This document shows, piece by piece, positions 53,985 through 63,709 of a stretch of DNA of 64,000 bases. Origin of the DNA: Aquarana catesbeiana (taxonomy: Eukaryota > Chordata > Amphibia > Anura > Ranidae); the NCBI RefSeq assembly GCF_042186555.1, contig NC_133328.1, positions 617,224,092 to 617,288,091 on the forward strand, given 5' to 3'. The translations under genes and the position numbers were made by a program. The stretch's first letter is position 1. Each line of letters opens with the position of its first letter. The notes under the pieces were generated by a model. The model saw only the letters and a program-made list of their open reading frames with translations, was not told where the DNA came from and searched no databases.

Positions 53985-54560
53985 CCTCTGATGAAACCTC
54001 CCCTCCTTGGGTACCTTACTGCGAGTCTATGAAGCTCTTGCATCTGGTTTAACTTTCCCTCCTTGGGTGTTTTACTGTGAGTCTATAGAGGTCCAGAATC
54101 TGGTGGAACTTCCCCTTCTTGGGTGCCCAACTGTGATTCTTTAGACATCCATGTATGGTGGAACTTCCCCTCCTTGGATGCCCTAATATGAGTCCATGGA
54201 GGTCCAACATCTGGTGGAACTTTCCCACCTTGGGTGCCCTACTGCAATTCTATAGAGGTCCAGCATCTGGTGGAACTACCCCTTCTTGGCTGCCTTACTG
54301 TGATTCTATGGAAGTCCGGTGTCTGCTGAAACTTCCTCTCCTTAGATGCTTTACTGTGAGTCTATGGAGGTTCAGCATCTAGTGCAGTGATGGCGAACCT
54401 TGGCACCCCAGATGTTTTGGAACTACAATTCTCTGCAGTGTAGTTGAGCATCATGGGAAATGTAGTTCCAAAACATCTGCGGTGCCAAGGTTCGCCATCA
54501 CTGATCTAGCGGAACTTCCCAACCTTGGGTGCCTTACTGTGAGTCCATGGAGGTCCAATG
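53985..54560 (+). repeat. tandem repeat, about 56-57 bp units
   Basis: About nine diverged units containing TGGTGGAACTTCCCC, TTGGGTGCCTTACTGTGA and TCTATGGAGGTCCAGCATC. Interrupted by the hAT MITE at 54385-54503. Confidence 0.9.
54385..54503. mobile_element. hAT MITE, 119 bp
   Basis: CAGTGATGGCGAACCTTGGC / GCCAAGGTTCGCCATCACTG ends; the element is nearly a perfect hairpin (TGTTTTGGAACTACA / TGTAGTTCCAAAACA). Flanks ATCTAGTG / ATCTAGCG agree at 7 of 8. Confidence 0.92.
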
Positions 54561-56129
54561 TTGTCACCATAAGAAGCTCCAGCATAAGCTGATGTGCTGA
54601 CGCATAGCACACAGTCATGTTCAGCTTAAATGACACATTTGTGGCCCTTCTCTTTAATGCAGTCTTGGGGTGTTAACTGCCCCACTCTGCTGTAATGTCC
54701 CACATCATCAACCACCTACTTGCACACACTGAGATGCTAACGCATGTCACACTTAGTTAAGACTATTTTTAGGAGTAATATTTCAATAGCTGCAAGTTCA
54801 GACTCATGGAAACTCTGTTAAGTTGCCTCATGTTGGTTTGAAAACTCAAAAGAAGGTACTAACTGAAAGACTTATTTTATTGATGACTCATGCTGGTAAC
54901 TGGCAGATTGGCAATCAACCTCGTCACCTTGCCAGGTGTGTTCGCAAATCTGATGTAGTAACTTGAATGTTGAAGAAAGCCTCTATGGGGAGAGATATTT
55001 AGGATGGCATTGCTGATCTCTTCAAAATGCAAGATACCTGGCTGTCATTCTTTTTCTAAGTAACTGACTGGGATCAACCATACAGATTGGTGTTGGGGTG
55101 GTGCACTGTGGAAGGTCCCTAGGTTGCGGGGTGATAAGGTGATAAGATTTTTTTTTTCTTACAGGTTTACGTTAAAACTCCAGCCATAACGTTAGTTTGT
55201 TTTGAGGGGTTACAGAATCTAACAGATTTTTTTTTTTCTTTGCGGACTGTGTTCCAACTGGGGAAATTTTCTGTTTTCCTATTTCACATCAGCCTAGGGA
55301 CAGGGACACAAATACAGGGATGAAAAATAAGGAATAGCTGACAAAAATACAAACCTGACCTATTTTTTTTTAGCTGTTGAGTCAGGCTAAATGCCTTCTT
55401 TGTGTCTGTTTGTGTTCTTCTTCCTATTATTTTACCCACTTCCTACACGTTACAAAAAAAATGAAGCTATCTCAGTGAAGCATACTCTCTAAGTCACTGA
55501 TGCAGCAATACCAGTGGCCCACAAGGGGTAATTTCAGAAGAGCTGTATCCAGTAAGCTCTAAGAGAATGGGGAGAGTGCTGGTATCAGCAGAATGGAAAA
55601 GCTGTATTATGGCAATCACTTCTAGCCATAAATCAATAGCGCTTAGCCTTCCCTCATGCCGATCGAACAATCTGCTCAGTTTTCCGTCTGATAATCAACA
55701 GCCAAGCACCTGTCTAAAAGCAATGTACAGAATAGCCTCCTGCCTCAAAAAAATTACAGAGGTGGAGATGGGGAGAAAACTGCCTCTGTCTATAGAGGAA
55801 AAAAATCTTCATCCTCTGTGCAGCTGACTCTAGGTTATGTATGGTTCTTCCAAGGTATGTTCCCTCTTTGCACTGAGGAATATGACATCTAGGGCATGCC
55901 TTGGGAATGGAGCGCAAAAAGCTAAGAGGTCTCTTCATGCTTAGTTGGGCTTTTGTCCAACACCATATGCTGAGCCAACTAGTATCTGTAGAAGAAAGGA
56001 AGCCTAAATACCCCCTTCACTTTACCTGGTGCATGAAACTTGACAGTTTCAGTTGCAAATAAAATTATGGATAGTTTAAATAAATATCAACCACTTTGAT
56101 CTTTCTTTTAACGTTGATAGATATAAGCA
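54561..56129. other. no recognisable gene
   Basis: The largest featureless stretch together with 56346-57412. T tracts at 55149-55157 and 55229-55237. No motif-bearing frame. Confidence 0.4.
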
Positions 56130-56345
56130 GGCAAAACACGGTGGACTCAAACTTTGAAAATCTTTATTGGCTACACAAGAACCTCCAGTAAAACAATGCT
56201 AATGCGTTTATTAGGCTACTGTGGCCTTACTCATAGTTTGATGCTATAAGTAAAAGCCACAAATTTGGAAAGGCATTAGCATTGTTTGATTAGATGTACT
56301 TGTGTAGCCAATAAAGATTTTCAAAGTTTGAGTCCATCGAGTTCC
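56130..56345. mobile_element. palindromic Penelope-like relic
   Basis: GGACTCAAACTTTGAAAATC, then TTTATTGGCTACACAAG (56142-56178) mirrors CTTGTGTAGCCAATAAA, then GATTTTCAAAGTTTGAGTCC (56298-56334). CAATGCTAATGCG mirrors GCATTAGCATTG. On the minus strand at about 56195-56245, CUAUGAGU, a GGCC../..GCC stem, UAAAC-GC-AUU resemble a decayed hammerhead core. Same design as 19903-20200. Confidence 0.5.
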
Positions 56346-57412
56346 TGGCTTTTATCAACCAGCTTTAAAAGTATTGAGGGGCTGCACTTCCTAGCCATGA
56401 GCACTGGTTTTGAGCTTTGGAAAGCATCACTAATAGTAGAGCTTGGGTATTGAATTCAGTGATACTTTGCTCTTTTTTTTAATAATGTTTTGAAATTTTG
56501 GCAGATATCAAGTGTAGGATTTTGGGTCCTATGCAAAATAAAGGCTTGTGCCAATGGGTAAATGCAGCATGCTTTTAGATGCATTCAGCTCAAATAGAGA
56601 TGCCTCTAAGCACCATCTGAGTTCCTTCACAGGTGCAGTTGACACCCTTTCAAGCTTCATTTGACCTCCTTATCTGATCAAGTTGCTTTTGAGTTCCCAT
56701 TGATTTGAAAAGAAAAGTAGTTCTAATTCAAACAAAGTCACACAGGCCCTAATAGTTTTGGCCATTCTCTCCATCGATGCCTAATTCTTTGCCTAAAGGC
56801 AGGCAGCCAAATAATTACGCAACAAAGCCTGACTTGAGCCAAAGATAGCTTCAAGAACTTTTACCCTTTAGCAAGTCTTCTGTTAGACTGGAAGCCAGGA
56901 TTTCTGTGTACTCTCCAAACAGCCCTTGAGTTTTGATCATCTGGAACTCTTCCATAGTTGTCCTGCCCTTTGTAAGAGAAACTGCATTATGAGAATGAAG
57001 AGTAGACTGTGAAAAATCCTTTTATCTTGCGGCATGTGGATCTGATGGGGAAGTTCCTCTTCTCCCCTGTGGTCCATTTCAAAAGTCTGTGGGTGCTTCC
57101 AGAGGTAGAACCAACAATGCACCTATTGCTACATAGTTTCTATAGTCTCTTAATTTCTGTTGCTGTCTTTTCAGGCTGAAATCCTCACCTGACCTCAGTC
57201 AGCACTAGACCTAAAACCAACTCAGTGTAATCAAAAAAGGCCCTGTGATAATACCAACGTATTTACAATTACTAATACATCTAATCTGCTACTTCTGTTA
57301 TGGCGTGGTTCTCAATCCTTGTTTGTATTTTGCTTAACTTTTGACAACCACTTCTGTCCAGTCAACTCTTGGCTACGATTCAGTCTGATTCTTCCAGCAT
57401 GATCAGCTACAG
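56346..57412. other. no recognisable gene
   Basis: Unique-looking; short frames only. Confidence 0.4.
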
Positions 57413-58450
57413 CAGGCATGTCCAAAGTCCGGCCCGGTTCTGGTTTCAAACGGCCCCACTGGTAATTTGGCTATATATATATCTTTTGTAGCCCCCAACG
57501 AATCCCCGAGCACCGCGGGGGCCACAAAAGATATATACCCGTATTTATGTATATATATGTGCCTCGGCGGGGACAGGGAGGAGGCGGGACGAGCACCGAC
57601 AGAATACATACAGTGAGAATTTCCTGTTTACAAGGCGGCCTCTGTAATAGGAAGTCCCGTCTGGACTGCCATTGGACGACTGTTCTGTCTATCATGGGAG
57701 GCAGGACTTTGTATTAAAGAGGCCGCTGAGAAAACAGGAGAGTCTCCTGTATGTAATCTGTTGGTGCTCGTCCCGTCCCTCTCCCTGTCCCCTCCGGGGC
57801 TGCAGATGGGCATGGATCAGGCTGCACTGATTGCAATGGTAAGGCTGCATTCATGCAATGGTGAGGCTGCATTCATGCAATGGTGAGGCTGCATTCATGC
57901 AATTGTGAGGCTGCATTTGAGGCTGCATTCATGTCAATGGTGAGGCTGCATTCATGGTAATGGTAAGTCTGCATAAATGGCAATGGTGAGGCTGCATTCA
58001 TGGCAATGGTGAGGCTGCAGATGGGCACTGATTAAGCTGCATTGATGGGCACTGACCCTTATTTTGCTTCACAGTTCTCTATTTAAAATGTAAGTTTTTC
58101 CCTGAAACTTCCCTCTTAAAGTGACGGTGCGTGTTATACCCCGATAAATACGGTATAATCTAATAACACGCCCAAGCTCATCCTTAGTCCTGAGCGGCGC
58201 TCAGGGATTCGTTGGGGGCCACAAAAGATTATATATATACATACACACAAATAACACGCCCAAGTTCATCTCTTTACTCACACACAGCCACAAAGGCAAG
58301 AGAATTCTTGTTGGGCAGTGTATTAGTGCTCGGGCGAACACACTTAGACCGAATTCAATGGTTCAAAGAATGTCAGACAAAATGGTCGGCCCTCACGCAT
58401 GTTCACTTCATCAAATCTGGCCCTCTATGAAAAAAGTTTGGACACCCCTG
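57413..58450 (-). mobile_element. hAT non-autonomous element with internal array
   Basis: CAGGCATGTCCAAAGTCCGG at the left, AAAAAGTTTGGACACCCCTG at the right, flanks AGCTACAG / AAATACAG (6 of 8, central TA). It contains an inner inverted pair (CCCCCAACGAATCCC at 57493 and GGGATTCGTTGGGGG at 58204), a C-rich stretch and a 22-bp tandem array. Confidence 0.8.
57826..58040 (+). repeat. 22-bp tandem array, GGTGAGGCTGCATTCATGCAAT
   Basis: About nine units such as GGTGAGGCTGCATTCATGCA followed by AT. The GGTGAGGCTGCATT part is shared with the 21-bp array at 24630-25325. Confidence 0.9.
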
Positions 58451-58540
58451 AAATACAGTCTAAACTCTAAACTGAATATGACTTTGACTCACTACCTGAT
58501 AATTCACCAGGCTCAGTCTGAACCAACAATGAGTCAACAT

Positions 58541-59319
58541 GACATTTAGGGACTAATTTTAGAGATGGCCGATATTGCTATTTACTCTCGCTGTTATACA
58601 TTGCAGGGATAATGTACACCACATCCCACATTTTACAGCTCATTCATAAAATACAAGCCATGGCGTGACGTTTACAGAGCCCCAGTTCTCTTTGCTGCAG
58701 AGAGAGCTCCATGATCGGCCTCAGTCTGAAAGCTGTCCTACTACAAAATACCAACCCCCCACTAGGGGTTCTTGTGAGAAAATTCTGCCACCTACTGGTG
58801 ACATAGAGAATTCATTCAATTCTATATGTAATTGTAAATTGGAGACACTGGATCTCAATTCTTTTGACTCTGATATGGCTGCTCTAAAGAAAAAAAGGTG
58901 CTTTAGAAAACTTAGGGTGACGTTCATAGAAAGCAGTGGTATTGGCCACACTACTGCTATAAAATAACAAAGCTTATCACATTTATAAAGCACAGTGATT
59001 ATATTTTTAAATGTATATTGTGCTCTGACTGCTTTGGGACTCAAAAAGCACAATGAAAATGGCCAGAAGGTGTAAAAAAAAAAAAAGCCAAGAGGACATC
59101 CTGGACATGTGACCTGTGAAAATCACATGACTAGATCTCCTCCGATCATGGAGCTCTCTCTGCAGCAAAGAGAACTGGGGCTCTGTAAACTTCACATCAT
59201 GGCTTGTATTTTATGAATGAGCTGTAAAATGTGGGATGTGGTGTATATTACCCCTGCAATGTATAACAGTGAGAGTCAATAGCGATATCAGCCATCTCTA
59301 AAATTAGTCCCTAAATGTC
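58541..59319. mobile_element. long-inverted-repeat element, about 780 bp
   Basis: Arms of about 180 bp: GACATTTAGGGACTAATTTT (58541) mirrors AAAATTAGTCCCTAAATGTC (59319), and TTGCTGCAGAGAGAGCTCCA (58692) mirrors TGGAGCTCTCTCTGCAGCAA (59149). The flanks (AGTCAACA, AGTTTACA) loosely suggest an 8-bp duplication. Interior non-coding. Confidence 0.75.
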
Positions 59320-59348
59320 AGTTTACATCTACTTTAAAGAAATTACTG

Positions 59349-59713
59349 GAAGCTGGAAATTACTGTAGTCGACACTACTACTCCAGTGATCTCCACTAGC
59401 TTTTTGGTCCCGTGCCAAGTGGCTGCCTTGTTGCATTCTGAATACAGGAGGTTGGCCACTTGCACAGGCACCATTCGTAGGTTGCTTTGTTTTTTCTCAA
59501 TGAACGTGGAAGCGGCGACGTCAGGCTCACCATCTCGTTCAATCAGAGGGTGCTTTGCATTCATTGAGAAAATGCAAAGTATTCTCTGAATGTGGTCCAA
59601 TGGCCAACCTCCCTTTTTGCACAACTCAGCAGAGCAGCTGCTCGGCACAGGACTTGGACGCCAGTGGAGATCACTTGAGTAGCTGTGCCTAATACAGTGA
59701 TTTCCAGCTTCTA
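59349..59713. repeat. foldback element, about 365 bp
   Basis: GAAGCTGGAAATTACTGTAG..CCAGTGATCTCCACT at the left and AGTGGAGATCACTTGAGTAG..GTGATTTCCAGCTTC at the right. An internal inverted pair TTTTCTCAATGAACG / CATTCATTGAGAAAA is also present. Related fragment at 1323-1385. Confidence 0.7.
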
Positions 59714-59714
59714 G

Positions 59715-59989
59715 ACAAGGGTTTCTCAATAAGGGTTCCTCCAGAGGTTACTAGGGGTTCCTTGAGCAATGGTCAATTTCTGTCTCTTAGATAAGTTCCC
59801 AATGACACCATTGATCTTTTTATCTACAAGGGGGTAATTCTTCTCAACGGCCACAAGTGTAAGGAGCATTGTTCCCACTGACCATCACACTAATGTATTA
59901 TGAGTTGTAGCTATAGTAATTTCTAATCAGGGGTTCCCTGAGACTGGAAAGTGTCAGGGTTCCTGTGTGTTAAAAAGGTTGAGAAAGCC
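59715..59989 (+). mobile_element. hAT non-autonomous element, about 275 bp
   Basis: CAAGGGTTTCTCAATAAGGG at the left, AAAAGGTTGAGAAAGC at the right; flanks near TTCTAGAC / CTCTAGAG. The uninterrupted copy of this family: at about 59855 it reads AAGTGTAAGGAGCATTG, the empty site for two Harbinger-type insertions elsewhere. Confidence 0.8.
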
Positions 59990-60957
59990 TCTAGAGCAGG
60001 GTTTCTCAACCAGGGTTCCTCCAATGGTTGCTAGGGGTTCCTTAAACAATGGCCAATTTTTGCCTCTCAGGTAAGTTTCCAGTGACACCAATGATCTTTT
60101 TAGCTATCTGTAGGGGGGAATTCTTCCTTAAGACCACAGATGTAATGCCGCGTACACACGGTCGGACTTTCCGGCATACTTGGTCCGGCGGACCAGAGTG
60201 TGCCGGACAATCCGCCCGTGTGTGGGCGCCGGCGGACTTTTCCGGCGGACTTTTTCCCAAAAGCCCGCCGGACCTAGATTTGAAGAAAGTTTTAAATCTT
60301 TCCGCCAGACTCAGTTTCGGGCGGAAAGTCCGCTCGTGTGTGTGCTGGTCCGACGGAAAGCCCGCTCGTGTGTATGCTGGTCCGACGGACCAGATGCGAC
60401 ACGAGGGCAGGGTATTGCATCTCGCGCTCGCTGCAATAGGAAAAACAAATTTTCCTATTGCGGCGAGCGCGGGGCATACCAGGCCCTTAGGTCTGGTATT
60501 GATTATAAAGGGAACCCCCTACGCCGAAAAAACGGCGTGGGGTCCCCCCTAAAATCCATACCAGACCCCGATCCGAGCACGCAGCCTGGCCGGTCAGGAA
60601 AGGGGGTGGGGACGAGCGAGCCCCCCCCCCCCTCCTGAACCGTACCAGGCCACATGCCCTCAACATGGGGGTGGGTGCTTTGGGGGAGGGGGGCCGCCCT
60701 TCGGGCCCCCCCCACCCCGAAGCACCTTGTCCCCATGTTGATGAGGACAAGGGCCTCTTCCCGACAACCCTGGCCGTTGGTTGTCGGGGTCTGCGGGCGG
60801 GGGCTTATCGGAATCTGGGAGCCCCCTTTAATAAGGGGGCCCCCAGATCCCGGCCCCCCACCCTATGTGAATGAGTATGGGGTACATGGTACCCCTACCC
60901 ATTCACCTAGGGAAAAAGTGTAAGTAATAAAACACACTACACAGGTTTTTAAAATAT

Positions 60958-60963
60958 TTTATT
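60958..60963 (-). terminator. poly(A) signal, left arm
   Basis: The mirrored AATAAA on the minus strand with its GT-rich downstream element (about 60925-60942). Together with the right-arm signal, both arms direct outward termination. Confidence 0.4.
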
Positions 60964-61182
60964 AAACAGCTCCGGGGGGGGATCTTCCTCCGGCTTCGGG
61001 GGTCTTCTTCCGGCTTCGGGGGTCCCTCCGCTTCATATAGGCGGAGACCCCGCCCCCTTTTGATGTCACAGTCCCTGGGCATGCTGGGACTGTGACGTTT
61101 TAGGGGGCGTGGTCAACATCACCCAGTGACCACGCCCCCTAAAACGTCACAGTCCCAGCATGCCCAGGGACTGTGACATCAA

Positions 61183-61210
61183 AAGGGGGCGGGGTCTCCG
61201 CCTATATAAG
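61183..61210 (+). promoter_or_regulatory. GC-box and TATA-box promoter-like sequence
   Basis: GGGGGCGGGG (61185-61194) lies 8 bp before TATATAAG (61203-61210), next to the centre of the palindrome, with CRE-like AACGTCAC (61143) further upstream. A Pol II start would be expected near 61233-61240. In the left arm the mirrored sequence reads TATATGAAG, so its TATA match is slightly weaker. Activity is inferred. Confidence 0.45.
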
Positions 61211-61466
61211 TCACAACGCAGCCCTCGGAGAGCAGTCCAGCCGGAGAGAGCGTCGTGTCAACATCTGGAGAAGAGAAGAAGACAAGAAGTCCGGACCTCT
61301 GCTGGCAAGAGAGCTACCTGAAGACAGCAGAGGAGCCGGCCGAAGAACTGGAGAGAAGAGAGCGGAGAAGAACCAACCGGACGCCGGGAGAAGATGAAGC
61401 GGAGGGACCCCCGAAGCCGGAAGAAGACCCCCGAAGCCGGAGGAAGATCCCCCCCCGGAGCTGTTT

Positions 61467-61472
61467 AATAAA
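61467..61472 (+). terminator. poly(A) signal, right arm
   Basis: AATAAA followed 16 bases later by TGTGTAGTGTGTTTTATT (61488-61505), a GT-rich downstream element. With the TATA box at 61203 this would define a transcript of roughly 250 nt. Confidence 0.45.
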
Positions 61473-62410
61473 ATATTTTAAAAACCTGTGTAGTGTGTTT
61501 TATTACTTACACTTTTTCCCTAGGTGAATGGGTAGGGGTACCATGTACCCCATACTCATTCACATAGGGTGGGGGGCCGGGATCTGGGGGCCCCCTTATT
61601 AAAGGGGGCTCCCAGATTCCGATAAGCCCCCGCCCGCAGACCCCGACAACCAACGGCCAGGGTTGTCGGGAAGAGGCCCTTGTCCTCATCAACATGGGGA
61701 CAAGGTGCTTTGGGGTTGGGGGGGGCCCGCAGGGCGGTCCCCCTCCCCCAAAGCACCCACCCCCCATGTTGAGGGCATGTGGCCTGGTACGGTTCAGGAG
61801 GGGGGGGGCGCTCGCTCGTCCCCACCCCCTTTCCTGACCGGCCAGGCTGCGTGCTCGGATCGGGGGTCTGGTATGGATTTTAGGGGGGACCCCACGCCGT
61901 TTTTTCGGCGTAGGGGGTTTCCTTTATAATCCATACCAGACCTAAGGGCCTGGTATGCCCCGCGACGGGGCTCGCAAGGTGTCAATCTCGCCGATAAAAG
62001 CGGCAAGATTGACATCCTTATCTAGTCCCGTCGCACCTGAGTCACGTTCAAAATGAACGGACTTGTCCGTGTGTGGGCAAGTCCGTTCATTCTGAAAGTC
62101 CGCCGGAACTCCGGCGAAAGTCCGTCGGAAAGACGGGCGGACTTAGCCCGCCGGAAAGTCCGGGCGTGTGTGGGCAAGTCCGTCCGTTTTAAAGTCCGGC
62201 GCACCTGGCGGACAAAGTCCGTCGGAAAGTGTGCCGGACCAAGTAGGATAGAAAGTCCGACCGTGTGTACGCGGCATAAGGAGCACTCTTCCATTGACCA
62301 TCCCACTGATGTATCATGAGTTGTAGATATAGCAATTTTTAACAGGGGTTCCCTAAGACCGAAAGGTTATTTCGAGGGTTCCTCGGTGTTGAAAAGGTTG
62401 AGAAAGTCTG

Positions 62411-63180
62411 CTCTACATGTAACTATGTAGAAATTGCCATACCTGGAATTCTTCTCTAACTACTGGACTCTATACTTTGCAAAAGGGGTTTCCTGTCTGG
62501 TTATCCTACTAATATACAACTTGCATTTCAACAGCATCGGGCTTACAGTGGAATCCTCCTCTTCCGCTGGACCGCAGTCCTTTAAAAGCTTCAATTTATC
62601 TGTTCCTGCACCTCTTCCAATGTGTATTTATCATCTTGGCCTTCAGTTCAGCCTGACATGGTGAAGAAAGCATTGATTGGATTCAGTCAGCTGGATGGGA
62701 GACCGGTTATCTCTCACTGTGAAAAATGGCTTCCTAAGCTCTGAAACACTTTACAGGCCCTAGGGGAGCCCAGAGCAAATTAACACATCCTGTACTGAGC
62801 CACTTCTTATTCTTCCGCAGTGCTGTACTGCCGACCACATACACATCACATTTATGTTTTTTTATTTTTTAGGAGATGGGCTTTCTGACCCAATCATTTT
62901 AATGAGAAGCTATAAACACATAGTAGGAAACGCCTGAGCAAGGACCTTCATGGTAGGATCACCAGGTGTTATTTCATTGAGAACTGTAGATTTAAAAATA
63001 TTGAAAAATTATTTTTTTCTAAATGTCTTTGTGAAGGTTCTCACTTATCCAGATTATAATAAAGCTAGTAGTAATTAGCTAAATTCAACTAGACTTGTTC
63101 TGTAATGTTAAAGGTTTTTCACAGCCTATCCTATTCAATCGAATGGGTGTCAGGAGCATACCCCAGAATCTATATCGACA
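62411..63180. other. no recognisable gene
   Basis: Unique-looking sequence. Confidence 0.4.
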
Positions 63181-63182
63181 TA

Positions 63183-63440
63183 CACTATATTACCAAAAGT
63201 ATTGGGACGCCTGCCTTTACACGAACATGAACTTTAATGGCATCCCAGTCTTAGTCCATAGGGTTCAATATTGAGTTGGCCCACCCTTTGCAGCTATAAC
63301 AGCTTCAACTCTTCTGGGAAGGCTGTCCACAAGGTTTAGGAGTGTGTCTATGGGAATGTTTGGCCATTCTTCCAGAAGCGCATTTGTCAGGTCAGGCACT
63401 GATACTGGACAAGAAGGCCTGGCTCGCAGTCTCCGCTCGA
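63183..63440 (-). pseudogene. Tc1-like transposon relic (terminal piece)
   Basis: CACTATATTACCAAAAGTAT after TA, then GTCCATAGGGTTCAATATTG and minus-strand coding of the transposase C-terminus (LPRRVEAVIAAKGGPTQY). It ends near TCCGCTCGAATTCAAACAC, next to an AT microsatellite. Same family as 1386, 32234 and 45518. Confidence 0.85.
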
Positions 63441-63470
63441 ATTCAAACACAAATATATTACTAAAGTAAA

Positions 63471-63474
<4 letters not shown>

Positions 63475-63524
<50 letters not shown>
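63475..63524. repeat. (AT)n microsatellite
   Basis: About 24 AT units. Confidence 0.95.
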
Positions 63525-63527
<3 letters not shown>

Positions 63528-63709
63528 AAATGTATACTATATAAAACCAACTGCAAATAATTAGTGGCATCACTAGGGGGGGCAGAGGGGGCCATGACCC
63601 TCCCCAACATTATCCTATGTCCCCCATGTGAATGAAAATGTCACTGGGAGCATGGGAGTCCGCAACTCAGGGACGATAATGGGCAGAAATAGGGATTATT
63701 TAACCACTT

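Larger units (their letters stand above)
60469..61964. repeat. giant near-perfect palindrome, arms about 650 bp
   Basis: Left arm 60469-61115, loop 61116-61126, right arm 61127-61964. Landmarks mirror each other: GGCCCTTAGGTCTGGTAT and its reverse near 61940; TGGCCGGTCAGGAAAGGGGG and its reverse near 61830; CTACACAGGTTTTTAAAATA and its reverse near 61475. By eye above 90% identical. The right arm has about 187 extra bases (61207-61393). GC-rich arms with A/T-rich poly(A)-signal segments. Frames of 60-90 residues occur in mirror pairs and are not genes. Confidence 0.93.
60146..62276. mobile_element. PIF/Harbinger-type element carrying a giant palindrome (copy g), 2,131 bp
   Basis: TGCCGCGTACACACGGTCGG at the left, CCGACCGTGTGTACGCGGCA at the right, TAA on both sides (60143-60145 and 62277-62279); the empty site is visible at about 59860. 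The outer about 280-310 bp on each side correspond to the 392-394 bp MITEs d and e. The middle (60469-61964) is foreign to them. Short hairpins sit at both edges of the insert: GCAATAGGAAAA/TTTTCCTATTGC (60433-60461) and GTCAATCTCGCC/GGCAAGATTGAC (61980-62015). Confidence 0.85.
59997..62410 (+). mobile_element. hAT element split by a 2.1 kb insertion
   Basis: CAGGGTTTCTCAACCAGGGT at the left, AAAAGGTTGAGAAAGTCTG at the right. The two halves (59997-60145 and 62277-62410) join to one 280-bp copy like 59715-59989. Flanks CTCTAGAG / CTCTACAT. Confidence 0.8.

Noticed and set aside
61255..61527. 90-residue charged frame in the palindrome
   Set aside because: It starts with GTG, is purine-repeat driven (EE/RR/KK) and crosses the poly(A) signal. 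A small 24-codon ATG frame at about 61394 is also unconvincing. I treat the unit as non-coding.
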